In this document: piece by piece, positions 9,319-19,920 of the stretch
Layout: each line of letters opens with the position of its first letter
Position numbering within the stretch: position 1 is the first letter of the stretch
DNA from: an uncultured bacterium
GTDB taxonomy: Bacteria > Desulfobacterota_D > UBA1144
Assembly: GCA_913050245.1 (NCBI GenBank)
Contig: CAJWZJ010000004.1
Coordinates: 38,501-102,500 of the forward strand
DNA: 64,000 nt
Direction: 5' to 3'
Notes under the pieces: model-generated
The model's input: the letters and a program-made list of their open reading frames with translations, nothing else
Told to the model about the DNA's origin: nothing
Database searches by the model: none
Made by a program: the position numbers and the translations under genes

Positions 9319-10851
9319 ATGAAAAAATTTCTTGGTGCAGAGCTTTTTTTTGAAAGTTTGTATAAACTTGGTATCAAAACAATCTTTGGACTCCCTGGGG
9401 GTTATGTTCTTAAAATATATGATGTGATGCCATCTTATGCAAAAAAAATTAAGCATATTCTGACAAGACATGAGCAAGCGGCTACACATATGGCTGATGG
9501 TTTTTCAAGAGCAAGTGGATTACCAGGAATCATCCTTTGTACTTCTGGCCCTGCTGCTACAAACACAATAACTGGAATTTCTACTGCATATATGGATTCC
9601 ATACCTGTTCTGGTCTTTACGGGCCAGGTGCCTACACCCTTTTTAGGTAGTGATGCTTTCCAGGAAGCTGATCACATTGGTATTACAAGGACATGTACAA
9701 AGCACAATACTTTAGTCAGAAAAACTATTGATCTTCCAAAGGCAATTGCAGAAGCTCTTTATATTTCTAATACTGGCAGGAAAGGGCCAGTCTTAGTTGA
9801 TATGCCAAAAGATGTTCTTATAGGTGAAAGTAGCTTTAAGATGCCAAAAAGTATTAAGATTAAAAGTTATGAAGATAGTGTGAACTTACAAAAAAAAGAA
9901 TATGATAATTTTTTAGCTGCCTTTAAAAAATCTAACAGACCACTTTTTATTTTTGGAAGAGGAGCATGTTCAGAAAAATCACAGAAGCAAATTACAAAAA
10001 TTTTGAATAAGTATAAAGTTCCAGGCCTCACTTCAATAATGGCTTTGGGGCTTCTTCATGATTCAAAATATAATTTTGGTTTAATTGATGAAAATTGTTC
10101 AAAAATATCCAAAGACATATTAAAAAAGTCTGATTTGGTTATTTCTGTAGGATGTGACTTGCCAAAAATTGTTAATTTGAAGAATAAGAAAATCATAAAT
10201 GTTAATATTGATAAAGTAGATCTTGATTCTACTAAAGAAGGAAATATTAATGTCCATACTGACTCTTGTGAATTTATTAACAAGTTAGATGATGAACAAA
10301 AATTAAGTTTTTTATGGAAAGAAGATGAATTTAAAAAATTTCATGATAATCATATAAGTGAATTAAATAAAGAGATAAAATTAAATATAAAAGCAAAAAT
10401 ATTCTCTGAAATCTCTAATTTATTTCCTAAAGATACTGTTTTCTGTTCAGATTTTAGTTATGAAGAGGTTAATCTGCAAAGATTTCTTAATATTTCTGAT
10501 TATAGAAATAACTTAATTTCTGGTGGTAATGGAACACCTGGATACGGTTTTCCTGCTGCTATAGGTGCTACCTTTTCCAGACCTAAGTCTAAAGTAGTTT
10601 CAATTTCATCGGGTAAAAATTTTCAATTTAACATGCAAGAAATGATTGTTGCTGTTGAGCAAAAAATTAATTTAACAATTATTGTTTTGAATGATTCTAT
10701 TAACAATAAATATCCTGGCCCAAACTATAAAACCCTAGCAGAATCCTTCAATGTAAGGTCTACAAGAGTAAAAGCTTCTGTATCAATGGGAAATACTATT
10801 AAAAAGTTTATGGGATACAAAGGAGTCACATTAATCGAAATTCTCATTTGA
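9319..10851 (+). CDS. Acetolactate synthase large-subunit-like ThDP-family protein with degenerate cofactor motifs
   Basis: N-terminal GGYVLKIYD, LTRHEQAATHMADGFSRASG, GQVPTPFLGSDAFQEAD match IlvB/IlvI; the C-terminal ThDP motif is SSGKNFQFN instead of GDG; followed by ilvH and ilvC. Confidence 0.8.
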   Translation: MKKFLGAELFFESLYKLGIKTIFGLPGGYVLKIYDVMPSYAKKIKHILTRHEQAATHMADGFSRASGLPGIILCTSGPAATNTITGISTAYMDSIPVLVFTGQVPTPFLGSDAFQEADHIGITRTCTKHNTLVRKTIDLPKAIAEALYISNTGRKGPVLVDMPKDVLIGESSFKMPKSIKIKSYEDSVNLQKKEYDNFLAAFKKSNRPLFIFGRGACSEKSQKQITKILNKYKVPGLTSIMALGLLHDSKYNFGLIDENCSKISKDILKKSDLVISVGCDLPKIVNLKNKKIINVNIDKVDLDSTKEGNINVHTDSCEFINKLDDEQKLSFLWKEDEFKKFHDNHISELNKEIKLNIKAKIFSEISNLFPKDTVFCSDFSYEEVNLQRFLNISDYRNNLISGGNGTPGYGFPAAIGATFSRPKSKVVSISSGKNFQFNMQEMIVAVEQKINLTIIVLNDSINNKYPGPNYKTLAESFNVRSTRVKASVSMGNTIKKFMGYKGVTLIEILI

Positions 10852-10901
10852 TTCATATATAATGATTGAATTAGATAAGTTTAAATACAGGGAGTTTAAT
10901 A

Positions 10902-11381
10902 GTGAGACATGTAATATCCATTCTTGTTGATAATGAACCAGGTGTTCTTGCAAGAATTGCAGGTTTATTTACAGCCAGAGGATTTAATATAGAAAGTCTA
11001 TGTGTAGCAGAGACTGAAAAGCAATCGTTATCAAGATTAACGTTGGTTACTTCAGGTGACGATTGGATAATAGAACAAATAATCAAAAGATTCGAAAACA
11101 TGATTAATGTTATTAAAGTGGATGATTTCAAAGAATCCCAAAGTTTACAACGTGAATTATTGATAGCACGAGTTAACCCTACTTCTAAAACAAGGTCAGA
11201 GGTATTAAGAGTTGCGGATATCTTTAGGGCTAACGTTGTTGACGTAGGTTCAAAATCATATGCTCTTGAAATAACTGGTAGCAAAGATAAGCTTGAAGCT
11301 TTTGTCGAAATACTCAGACCTTTAGGTTTGAAAGAAATTAATAGGACTGGACTTATATCTTTAAAAAGAGAGAAAAATTAA
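10902..11381 (+). CDS. ilvH: Acetolactate synthase small (regulatory) subunit
   Basis: ACT domain [32 protein letters not shown] start. Confidence 0.95.
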   Translation: MRHVISILVDNEPGVLARIAGLFTARGFNIESLCVAETEKQSLSRLTLVTSGDDWIIEQIIKRFENMINVIKVDDFKESQSLQRELLIARVNPTSKTRSEVLRVADIFRANVVDVGSKSYALEITGSKDKLEAFVEILRPLGLKEINRTGLISLKREKN

Positions 11382-11397
11382 TATATGGAGTTATTTT

Positions 11398-12414
11398 ATG
11401 AAAGTATTTTATGAAAAAGATTGTGATATAGATTTAATAAAAAATCTTAATATTGGAATTATTGGTTTTGGTAGTCAGGGTCATGCCCATGCGCTAAATT
11501 TAAAAGATTCAGGCATGAACGTCTCGGTTGGGCTCAGAAAAGATGGTGAAAGTTGGAAAAAGGCCGAACTATCTGGATTAGAGGTATTAGAAGTTGCTGA
11601 TCTGGTTAAAAAATCTGATATTATAATGATCCTTGCTCCTGATACCAGTCAAAAAGAGATTTATGATAATCATATCAAGGACAATCTCACCACCGGAAAA
11701 TATCTAGCTTTTGGCCATGGTTTTAATATTCATTATGATCAAATTGTGCCAAATGATGATATAAATGTTTTTATGGTCGCTCCAAAAGCACCAGGACATA
11801 CTGTACGTGGAACATATGAAGAAGGAGCTGGGGTTCCTGGACTAATTGCGGTAAACCAAGATCCAACAGGAAATACTAAGGATATAGCCTTGGCTTATGC
11901 TGCTGGAATTGGCTCATCTAGAGTTGGAATTATTGAGACTACTTTTAAAGATGAAACAGAGACTGATCTCTTTGGTGAACAGTCAGTACTATGTGGTGGT
12001 TTGTCAAGCCTGATATTGGCGGGTTTCGAGACTCTAACAGAAGCTGGGTATCCACCTGAGATGGCCTACTTTGAGTGTTTACATGAAGTAAAATTAATTG
12101 TCGATTTAGTTTATCAAGGTGGCATTTCAAACATGAGATATTCCATCAGCGATACAGCTAAATATGGAGATATTACAAGAGGTCCTAGACTAATAGATGA
12201 GTCAGTAAAGAATAGGATGAAAGAAATTTTACAAGAAATACAGAGTGGTAAGTTTGCTAATGAATGGATTGAAGAAAATAAATCTGGTAGGAAAAACTAT
12301 ACAAAGCTGCTTAAAGATGGTGAAACGCACCCTATTGAAGATATAGGTGAAACATTAAGGTCAATGATGACTCCATTATTCAAAAAGAAGCTCGTAGATA
12401 AAGAAAAAAATTAA
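11398..12414 (+). CDS. ilvC: Ketol-acid reductoisomerase
   Basis: [58 protein letters not shown]. Confidence 0.98.
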   Translation: MKVFYEKDCDIDLIKNLNIGIIGFGSQGHAHALNLKDSGMNVSVGLRKDGESWKKAELSGLEVLEVADLVKKSDIIMILAPDTSQKEIYDNHIKDNLTTGKYLAFGHGFNIHYDQIVPNDDINVFMVAPKAPGHTVRGTYEEGAGVPGLIAVNQDPTGNTKDIALAYAAGIGSSRVGIIETTFKDETETDLFGEQSVLCGGLSSLILAGFETLTEAGYPPEMAYFECLHEVKLIVDLVYQGGISNMRYSISDTAKYGDITRGPRLIDESVKNRMKEILQEIQSGKFANEWIEENKSGRKNYTKLLKDGETHPIEDIGETLRSMMTPLFKKKLVDKEKN

Positions 12415-12416
12415 TA

Positions 12417-13067
12417 ATGAAAATTGATTATGAATGGACTATTGCAAAAGAAGGATATATTCCAATCCTTCTTTCACTTTTAGTAACTTGGATTCTCACA
12501 GCATTTTTTGGTGTATCAATATTTTCACTTTTATTTTTTATATTACTTCTATTGATAATATATTTTTTTCGTGACCCTGATCGAATATTATTATCAGAAG
12601 ACGGTTTAATATCTCCCGCCGACGGCAAAATTATTACAATAGATACATGTAAGGAGACAGAATTTTTAAATAGAGAAATGAACAGAGCTTGTATTTTTCT
12701 ATCCGTTTTTGATTGTCATATTAATAGAGCGCCTTCAAATGTTAGAGTTGTGGAGACTAGATATTATCCTGGAGCATTTTTCTTTGCAAATTCATCTAGG
12801 TCAATAGAAAATGAAAGACTTTATATACATTTAAAAGATGAAAATGATGAAGATATAGTTTTAATACTTTATGCCGGCTTTATCGCAAGAAGAATTGTTC
12901 CTTACATAAAATCAGGTGATAATCTTAATAAGGCTGATAGGCTTGGGATAATTAAGTTTGGCTCACGTGTTGATATATTTGTTGAAAAAAAATATTCAAG
13001 TGATTTTAAATCGGGAGATAGCGTTGTTGCCGTAGAATCAATTTTATTTAAAAAAAATGAAAAATAA
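12417..13067 (+). CDS. psd: Phosphatidylserine decarboxylase proenzyme (short form)
   Basis: FRDPDR, SPADGKI, FLSVFDCHINRAP, IKFGSRVDIF processing site. Confidence 0.93.
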   Translation: MKIDYEWTIAKEGYIPILLSLLVTWILTAFFGVSIFSLLFFILLLLIIYFFRDPDRILLSEDGLISPADGKIITIDTCKETEFLNREMNRACIFLSVFDCHINRAPSNVRVVETRYYPGAFFFANSSRSIENERLYIHLKDENDEDIVLILYAGFIARRIVPYIKSGDNLNKADRLGIIKFGSRVDIFVEKKYSSDFKSGDSVVAVESILFKKNEK

Positions 13068-13821
13068 AAAAATTATTTCGTTAATTCCAAATTTACTAAC
13101 ATCATTAGCTTTATTGATGGGACTTTTAGCAATATTTAATCTAATAAATTTGAGTTTAAATTTATCGTCCAAATCAGAGTTTCTTAAATCTTTATGGTGG
13201 ACATGCATATTTATTTATACTGCCGCTTTCTTAGATTTTATTGATGGCAAGATTGCAAGATTACTTAACAAAGATTCAATGTTTGGAATGCATTATGATT
13301 CACTTTGTGACTTAATTTCTTTTGGTGTAGCCCCATCTATATTAGGATATGTCACATATTTATATCAATTTGAAAAATTTGGTTTGGTATGTTCAATTTT
13401 CTATGTTTTATGTGTTGCGCTTAGACTGGCAAGATTTAATACTCTTTCTCATGATGAAAAAGATAATTTTTTTATTGGTCTGCCAAGCCCAATGGCTGCT
13501 GGATTAATTGTTTCAATTGTTTTACTAAATCTTAAATTTAATGTAATAGCCCCATCTTACTTGGGTTACTTGTTTTTATTTCTAGTACCTGTTGTTGGAC
13601 TTTTGATGGTAAGTAATACGATTTTCATTAAGAGGCTAGCTTTTAAAGGAATCAATAGGTTTAATTTTTTAATTATTATTTCGATTGTATCACTTGCTTT
13701 AATAACTAATATTGAATTAGGATCTTTTATTTTCTTTTATTTTTATTTATTTTTTTCACTTTTTAAGTATTTTCTATTTAAGTTAAAGAAAAAGTCTGGC
13801 GAAACAAGCCAAAGTTTTTGA
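13057..13821 (+). CDS. pssA: CDP-diacylglycerol-serine O-phosphatidyltransferase
   Basis: DFIDGKIARLLNKDSMFGMHYDSLCDLISFGVAP (CDP-alcohol phosphotransferase signature); adjacent to psd. Confidence 0.93.
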   Translation: MKNKKIISLIPNLLTSLALLMGLLAIFNLINLSLNLSSKSEFLKSLWWTCIFIYTAAFLDFIDGKIARLLNKDSMFGMHYDSLCDLISFGVAPSILGYVTYLYQFEKFGLVCSIFYVLCVALRLARFNTLSHDEKDNFFIGLPSPMAAGLIVSIVLLNLKFNVIAPSYLGYLFLFLVPVVGLLMVSNTIFIKRLAFKGINRFNFLIIISIVSLALITNIELGSFIFFYFYLFFSLFKYFLFKLKKKSGETSQSF

Positions 13822-16427
13822 AAAATTTAATTATGGAAAACGTTAGAGAATTTTATTTAAAGAATGGCCTAAAAGTCTTGATAAAGGATGTACCTTCATC
13901 TACTGTATCATCAGTTTTTGTATGGATTAAAACCGGGAGTGCATATGAATCGGACTCAGAGCGAGGACTTGCACACGTTCATGAACACATGATTTTTAAA
14001 GGAACTACGAACCTTGGTGTTGGTGAAATTTCAAAGAAAATTGAATTTTACGGTGGTGATGTAAATGCTTTCACATCTTTTGATGAAACAGCTTACTATG
14101 CAACAGTTTCTAATAAATTTGTTCCAGAGATATTAGATATATTTTCTCAATGTATGTATGATGCAACTTTTGACAGTAATGAATTATCAAAAGAACTTGA
14201 AGTCATTCTTGAAGAAATTAAACGTGGAAATGATTCTCCATCCAATAGACTATGGGACATGGTTTTTGAATCAGTTTTTAAAGGTAATGATTATAGCTTG
14301 CCAATTATTGGCACTCCCGGGTCTGTTTCAAGTTTTAAACAAGAAAATGTAAAAGATTTTTACAATAAATGGTATGTAGCAAAAAATATGTCTCTTATAG
14401 TAGTGGGATCCATTAGCGATATTGATATTGATAGAAATATTGAGAAATATTTTTCTAAATTGAAAGAAGGTAACACACCAAAATTAAACAAAAATTTTGA
14501 AATAAATGAAGATATTAATCCTTCAATTAATTTTGCGGAAATGGATGTTAATGAAACCTATTTTAATATATCTTTTAAATCACCTGATGCCTCAGATATA
14601 AATTATGCATCATACGATCTCTTTTCGGGAATACTTGGTTCCGGTGAAAGCTCTATTTTACACAGAAATATAAAAGAGGATTTAGGTCTTGTTACATCTA
14701 TAAGTGCAGGAAATTATACATTAAGACATGGTGGACTTTTTTATATCCAAGGAACCTCTACTCATTCTGATATATACGAGGTTATATATAAAATAATTGA
14801 TTTATTAGTTGATTCCTTAAATGGTAATTTTGATAACAATCAATTACAAAGAATAAAAACTGATATTTTAGTTAACGATATTTATAGCCAAGAAACTGTT
14901 CAAAGTCAGGCAAGAACTCTCGGTTCGTTATATTCAAATAATCAGAATATTGATTTTCTTGAAAAATATAAAGAACAAATAAAGATTTTAAGCAAGACAC
15001 AAATATTATCAAAAATTAGAGAAAACTTAAAAGCCCGAAATATAAAAATAAACATATTGTCTCCTGTTTCAACTGATTTAAAGAAAAAAAACGATTTTGA
15101 GTCTATTTTGAATGATAAAATAAATTTTGCCGCACTTAAAGATTCACCTCAAGAAAAATTTAAAACAGTAAATTATGCAATAAATAAAATCGATAATCAT
15201 CAAATCCAGGAAATAAATCTTGGCCAAAATCTAAGGTTATTGGCTATGCAAAACAATAAGACACCGTTGATTTCCCTCCGCTCACTATCACTTGGAGGGT
15301 CAAGTTTTGAGAATATTGAAACAAATGGTGCCTTTGGCTTACTAAGTGAGATGCTTCTTAGAGGATCGAACAAATTTTCAAAGGATGAGATTTCTATGAA
15401 GACGGAAATATTAGGCGCTGAACTCTCTGGATTTTCAGGTAGAAATTCGTTTGGTTTAAAGATGATTTGCCCTTCGGATCATTTGGATAGCTTGATACCT
15501 ATATTTAGTGATGTTTTGTTGAATCCGTCCTACATCAATGATGAATTTAAAATAGCTAGATTAGATACAATTTCTTATTTAAACAAACTTTCTAAAAATT
15601 CTGCTTCAGTAGCTAGTGATAAATTTCATGAATTATTATTTAAAAATCATCCTTATGCTCTTAATCAATTTGGGAATCTTGAATCTATTAATAGTATTAA
15701 TATTGATCATCTAAAAGATATACATAAGAGATTCATAACTAAAAATAATTTAATTTTATGTGCTGTAGGGAATTTCTCTATGTCAAAACTTATCGATAAT
15801 ATTGATAAGTCGTTTTATATTCAAAATGAAGATTTTGTAGTTGATCCACTAAAAAGTTTAGATAAGATTGGAAGTGATATTTCTGAGAATATAAAATTAG
15901 GTGATAAAGAGCAAACTCACATTATGGTTGGTACATATGCTCCAGATTTAAAATCTGTGGATAGGTTTGCATTTAATATAATTAATTCTGTTTTGTCTGG
16001 TATGGGCGGTCGCTTATTTGTTGATTTGAGAGACAAAAAAAGCTTAGCTTACACTGTTACATCATTCTTTACACCAGCTGTTCATTATGGATATTTTGGA
16101 GTCTACATAGGATGTTCGCCATCGAAAAAAAATGAAAGCTTAGAAGCGATTAATGACCAAATCTCAAGTTTAATAAAATATGGTGTTACGGATGAAGAAC
16201 TTGAAAGAGCAAAAAATTCCTTAATTGGAAAGAATGATATTTCTCTTCAAAGAAATGCCTCGATTAACTCTAGAATATCTTTACCATATTTGTATGGATT
16301 AGATCCTCATGAGCCTTTTTCATTTGCTAATAATATTATGAACATCAAAAAAGATGATGTTCATTCAGTAATTGATAAATATTTGAAAGATGCAAATTTT
16401 GTGTCGGTTTCAGTTGACCCAAATTGA
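13818..16427 (+). CDS. M16 family zinc peptidase, two M16 halves in one chain
   Basis: HVHEHMIFKGT (HXXEH), second-half GGRLFVDLRDKKSLAYTV. Confidence 0.88.
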   Translation: MKNLIMENVREFYLKNGLKVLIKDVPSSTVSSVFVWIKTGSAYESDSERGLAHVHEHMIFKGTTNLGVGEISKKIEFYGGDVNAFTSFDETAYYATVSNKFVPEILDIFSQCMYDATFDSNELSKELEVILEEIKRGNDSPSNRLWDMVFESVFKGNDYSLPIIGTPGSVSSFKQENVKDFYNKWYVAKNMSLIVVGSISDIDIDRNIEKYFSKLKEGNTPKLNKNFEINEDINPSINFAEMDVNETYFNISFKSPDASDINYASYDLFSGILGSGESSILHRNIKEDLGLVTSISAGNYTLRHGGLFYIQGTSTHSDIYEVIYKIIDLLVDSLNGNFDNNQLQRIKTDILVNDIYSQETVQSQARTLGSLYSNNQNIDFLEKYKEQIKILSKTQILSKIRENLKARNIKINILSPVSTDLKKKNDFESILNDKINFAALKDSPQEKFKTVNYAINKIDNHQIQEINLGQNLRLLAMQNNKTPLISLRSLSLGGSSFENIETNGAFGLLSEMLLRGSNKFSKDEISMKTEILGAELSGFSGRNSFGLKMICPSDHLDSLIPIFSDVLLNPSYINDEFKIARLDTISYLNKLSKNSASVASDKFHELLFKNHPYALNQFGNLESINSINIDHLKDIHKRFITKNNLILCAVGNFSMSKLIDNIDKSFYIQNEDFVVDPLKSLDKIGSDISENIKLGDKEQTHIMVGTYAPDLKSVDRFAFNIINSVLSGMGGRLFVDLRDKKSLAYTVTSFFTPAVHYGYFGVYIGCSPSKKNESLEAINDQISSLIKYGVTDEELERAKNSLIGKNDISLQRNASINSRISLPYLYGLDPHEPFSFANNIMNIKKDDVHSVIDKYLKDANFVSVSVDPN

Positions 16428-16478
16428 TTTTAATTTCTATAATCAGTATATTAATACATTCATTTTTATTAATGATAA

Positions 16479-16560
16479 GGGAGCGTGGCGGAATTGGTAG
16501 ACGCACTAGATTTAGGATCTAGCGCCTTCGGGTGTGGGGGTTCGAGTCCCCCCGCTCCCA
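16479..16560 (+). tRNA. tRNA-Leu(UAG)
   Basis: Acceptor gggagcg/cgctccc, anticodon loop tttagga, ggttcgagtcc T arm; CCA not encoded. Confidence 0.95.
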
Positions 16561-16575
16561 TTTTGGAGATTTTTT

Positions 16576-17889
16576 ATGAGTTTTGAAATTATTGAAATTA
16601 GTAGTACAGAAAAACAGGCAAAATTTAGCGTTTCTAAAGACGAGGTATCCGAAGGTTATATGTCTGTAGCCAAACTATTCCAAAAAGATGCTGATGAAAA
16701 AGGTTTTAGAAAAGGTAAGGTTCCTTTAAATATTATTGAATCTAAATATTCTAAAGAAATTCTTGAGGAATTAAAAAGTAGACTTATCAATTTATATGTA
16801 AGAAAATTATCTGCTGAAGAAAAGCTTAATATTGTAAGAACTTCTAACCTTAAAGAAGATGAAATTAAAAGAGACTCAAATTTTAATTTTGAAATCAACT
16901 TTGAAATTATCCCAGAGTTTAAATTAAAAGAATATAAAAATATTAAGATTAATAAAGAAGTTTATAGTTTAAAAAATAAAGATATTGATGAAGCTAAATC
17001 TAATGTTTTAAACAATTTTGCATCAACCGAAGAGGTTGCGAGAAGGAAAAAACCTAAAAAAGGTGATTTTGTAGATATTAATTTCTCCGGATACATTGAC
17101 GATAAAGAGATTGATAAATTGAAAAGACAGAATGCTGTAGTTGAAATTGGAAATGGATCACTTATTCCAGATATCGAAAAAGAAATTATAGGAACTGAAA
17201 AAAATTCAGAGGTTCAATTCGATGTAACTTATCCGAAAGATTTCCCAATTGAAGAGGCAGCATCAAAAAAAGTAAGATGCTTATTAAAAGTAAATAAAAT
17301 ATTAAAAAAAGTAATTCCAGAAGTTAATGAAGAATTCTTAGAAAAGATTGGGTTTAAAACTGAGGATGATTTTAATAAACGTATATCTGATGACCTTACT
17401 GCATCATTAGAACAAAAATCTCAGTCTACTTTAAGGAAAAATCTTTTTGATAAACTTATAGATGATAATGAATTTGATTTTCCTCAATCTTTTGTCATCG
17501 ATGAAAAATCTAGGTTAGAACAAGATTATAAAAATAAGATGATGCAGCAAGGCGTAAAGGTCGATAATCTGGATGAAAAGTCAATTAAGGTTATTGATGA
17601 TTCTGCTTTTAGGAATGTAAAAATTGCTCTAATTTTCGCAGAAATATCTAAATTGGAGAATATTAAAGTCGAGGACAAAGAAGTTGGTGATTATTTAGCA
17701 GCATTTGCCGCCTCACAAAATGCTCCAATAGATAAAGTTCTTAAATATTATAAAGATAATAATTTGATGGATGATGTAAGAGTTAAATTGACCGATGAAA
17801 AGGTTATACAATTTCTTATTTCTAATGCTCAAGTTAAAGAAATAAAAGCAAAAAATGATAATAAAGAAGGCAAGAAAAAGAAAAGTTAA
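16576..17889 (+). CDS. tig: Trigger factor
   Basis: Start placed at ATG 16576 (track ORF runs into the tRNA); GFRKGKVPLNIIE, PKKGDFVDINFSGYIDD; followed by clpP-clpX-lon. Confidence 0.95.
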   Translation: MSFEIIEISSTEKQAKFSVSKDEVSEGYMSVAKLFQKDADEKGFRKGKVPLNIIESKYSKEILEELKSRLINLYVRKLSAEEKLNIVRTSNLKEDEIKRDSNFNFEINFEIIPEFKLKEYKNIKINKEVYSLKNKDIDEAKSNVLNNFASTEEVARRKKPKKGDFVDINFSGYIDDKEIDKLKRQNAVVEIGNGSLIPDIEKEIIGTEKNSEVQFDVTYPKDFPIEEAASKKVRCLLKVNKILKKVIPEVNEEFLEKIGFKTEDDFNKRISDDLTASLEQKSQSTLRKNLFDKLIDDNEFDFPQSFVIDEKSRLEQDYKNKMMQQGVKVDNLDEKSIKVIDDSAFRNVKIALIFAEISKLENIKVEDKEVGDYLAAFAASQNAPIDKVLKYYKDNNLMDDVRVKLTDEKVIQFLISNAQVKEIKAKNDNKEGKKKKS

Positions 17890-17937
17890 TAAAATCACTT
17901 AATTGACTATAGTTTTTACTTAATTAAAATCAACTTT

Positions 17938-18546
17938 ATGACAGATTCTTATTTTGTACCCATGGTAGTTGAGCAAAGCTCTCGAGGTGAAAGGGCTTTT
18001 GATATATATTCAAGACTTTTAAATGAGAGAATAATCTTTATTGGTGGCCCCATTGACGATAACCTAGCAAATATTGTTGTAGCACAAATACTATTTCTAG
18101 AGTCCGTAGACAGAGATAAAGATATCAGTATTTACATAAATTCTCCTGGTGGAAGTGTCACAGCGGGACTTGCTATTTATGATGCTATGCAGTATGTATC
18201 AAGTAATGTTTCGACTATGTGTTTTGGATTAGCAGCCAGCATGGCTGCTGTCATTCTTGCTAGTGGATATGAGGGTAAGAGATACTCATTGCCCAACTCG
18301 ACAATCATGCTTCATTCAGTTGGCACACAATTAGGCGGCCAATTTCATGATTTAGAAAAAGAAATGGAAGAAACTAAAAGAAAGCAGTTAATTATATCTC
18401 AGATTTTATCAAAACATCTCAAGAAAGACATAGATGCAATAAGTGCGGATATACAAAGAAACTTTTATCAAACTGCTAAAGAGGCTCTAGACTATGGCTT
18501 AATTGATTCTATAATTAGCAAAAAGGAGGATAGAAATGGCAAATGA
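17938..18546 (+). CDS. clpP: ATP-dependent Clp protease proteolytic subunit
   Basis: [35 protein letters not shown]. Confidence 0.98.
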   Translation: MTDSYFVPMVVEQSSRGERAFDIYSRLLNERIIFIGGPIDDNLANIVVAQILFLESVDRDKDISIYINSPGGSVTAGLAIYDAMQYVSSNVSTMCFGLAASMAAVILASGYEGKRYSLPNSTIMLHSVGTQLGGQFHDLEKEMEETKRKQLIISQILSKHLKKDIDAISADIQRNFYQTAKEALDYGLIDSIISKKEDRNGK

Positions 18547-19804
18547 TTCAAAAGATAATTTGCATTGTTCGTTTTGCGGTAAAAGTCAAAAAGAGGTAAA
18601 AAAACTCATTGCAGGACCTACAGTATATATATGTAATGAATGCGTAGATCTATGTAATGAAATAATTGATGACGAAGATGTTAAAGAAATCGAATCCGAG
18701 CTACAAGATGAGATTCCTAAGCCTCATGAAATTCAAAGTCACTTAAACTCTTATGTTATTGGTCAAAATGATGCAAAAAAATATTTATCTGTAGCTGTTT
18801 ATAATCATTACAAAAGAATTGCTTTTAATTCTATTCCAAAAAAGAAAAATGATCCGCACTCGGAAATTGAGATTCAAAAAAGTAATATCATGATGATTGG
18901 CCCTACAGGCTCAGGAAAAACACTTTTAGCGCAAAGTTTAGCAAAGTTTCTAAATGTTCCTTTTACAATTGTTGATGCTACTTGTTATACTGAGGCAGGA
19001 TACGTTGGTGAAGATGTCGAAAATATGTTAGTTAGCCTACTGCAAGCTTCAGATTTTGATGTACAACAAGCAGAAAAAGGCATAATTTATTTAGATGAGG
19101 TTGACAAGTTAGCACGTAAGAGTGGTGATAGTCCATCAATTACAAGAGATGTCTCTGGCGAAGGGGTTCAGCAGGCTCTTCTAAAAATTATTGAAGGCTC
19201 AATAGTTAACGTTCCTCCGAAAGGTGGAAGAAAACATCCTCAGCAAGATTTTATTCCAATTGATACAACAAACATATTATTTATTTTAGGTGGTTCTTTT
19301 AGTGGGCTCGATAAGATAATAGGAGAGAGGATAGGAAAAAATTCTATCGGATTTTCTAATCTTAATGAGACTAAAGACATGGATAGTGCTTCAGACCTTG
19401 TTCGTTCAGAAGACTTAGTTAACTTTGGTTTTATTCCTGAATTCATTGGTAGAATTCCTGTCGTAACCTCATTAAATGAATTAGACCATGATTCATTGAT
19501 AAAAATTCTTACTGAGCCAAAAAATGCTTTAGTTAAGCAATATCAAAAATTAGTAAATTTAAATGATAATGTTCAGCTTGAATTTACAGATGATGCATTA
19601 AAAGCAGTTGCCACTGAAGCTCTCAAAAGAGGGACTGGGGCGAGGGGCTTAAGATCTATTATTGAAAATTCTATCTTAGATATCATATATGATATTCCTT
19701 CTCAGCCAGGTTTAAGTAAGTGTATAGTGACTGATGAGGTAATTACCTCTAAAAAGAAACCCATATTATCATTTGAAAATAGCAAAAAAACTGGCAGTAA
19801 CTAG
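18536..19804 (+). CDS. clpX: ATP-dependent Clp protease ATP-binding subunit ClpX
   Basis: [18 protein letters not shown] zinc finger, [26 protein letters not shown]. Confidence 0.98.
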   Translation: MANDSKDNLHCSFCGKSQKEVKKLIAGPTVYICNECVDLCNEIIDDEDVKEIESELQDEIPKPHEIQSHLNSYVIGQNDAKKYLSVAVYNHYKRIAFNSIPKKKNDPHSEIEIQKSNIMMIGPTGSGKTLLAQSLAKFLNVPFTIVDATCYTEAGYVGEDVENMLVSLLQASDFDVQQAEKGIIYLDEVDKLARKSGDSPSITRDVSGEGVQQALLKIIEGSIVNVPPKGGRKHPQQDFIPIDTTNILFILGGSFSGLDKIIGERIGKNSIGFSNLNETKDMDSASDLVRSEDLVNFGFIPEFIGRIPVVTSLNELDHDSLIKILTEPKNALVKQYQKLVNLNDNVQLEFTDDALKAVATEALKRGTGARGLRSIIENSILDIIYDIPSQPGLSKCIVTDEVITSKKKPILSFENSKKTGSN

Positions 19805-19920
19805 TAAAAAAAGCACTTTTTGAACATTTTTCGACTAATTTTATCAATATTTCTTGCATAAACCTAATAAATGGTTACCTTCAATATATAGAGTAATTTT
19901 TAACACTCTGGAGGTATTTT

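Noticed and set aside
10871-11284. 137-aa minus-strand ORF
   Set aside because: Antisense to ilvH, which has clear ACT-domain motifs
16534-16575. N-terminal extension of trigger factor (MGVRVPPLPFWRFF)
   Set aside because: Lies in the 3' half of tRNA-Leu; a common artefact of tRNA T-arm sequence
19805-19920. Possible sigma-32 type heat-shock promoter before lon (CTTGCAT...)
   Set aside because: Spacing and -10 match are poor; not supportable without comparison
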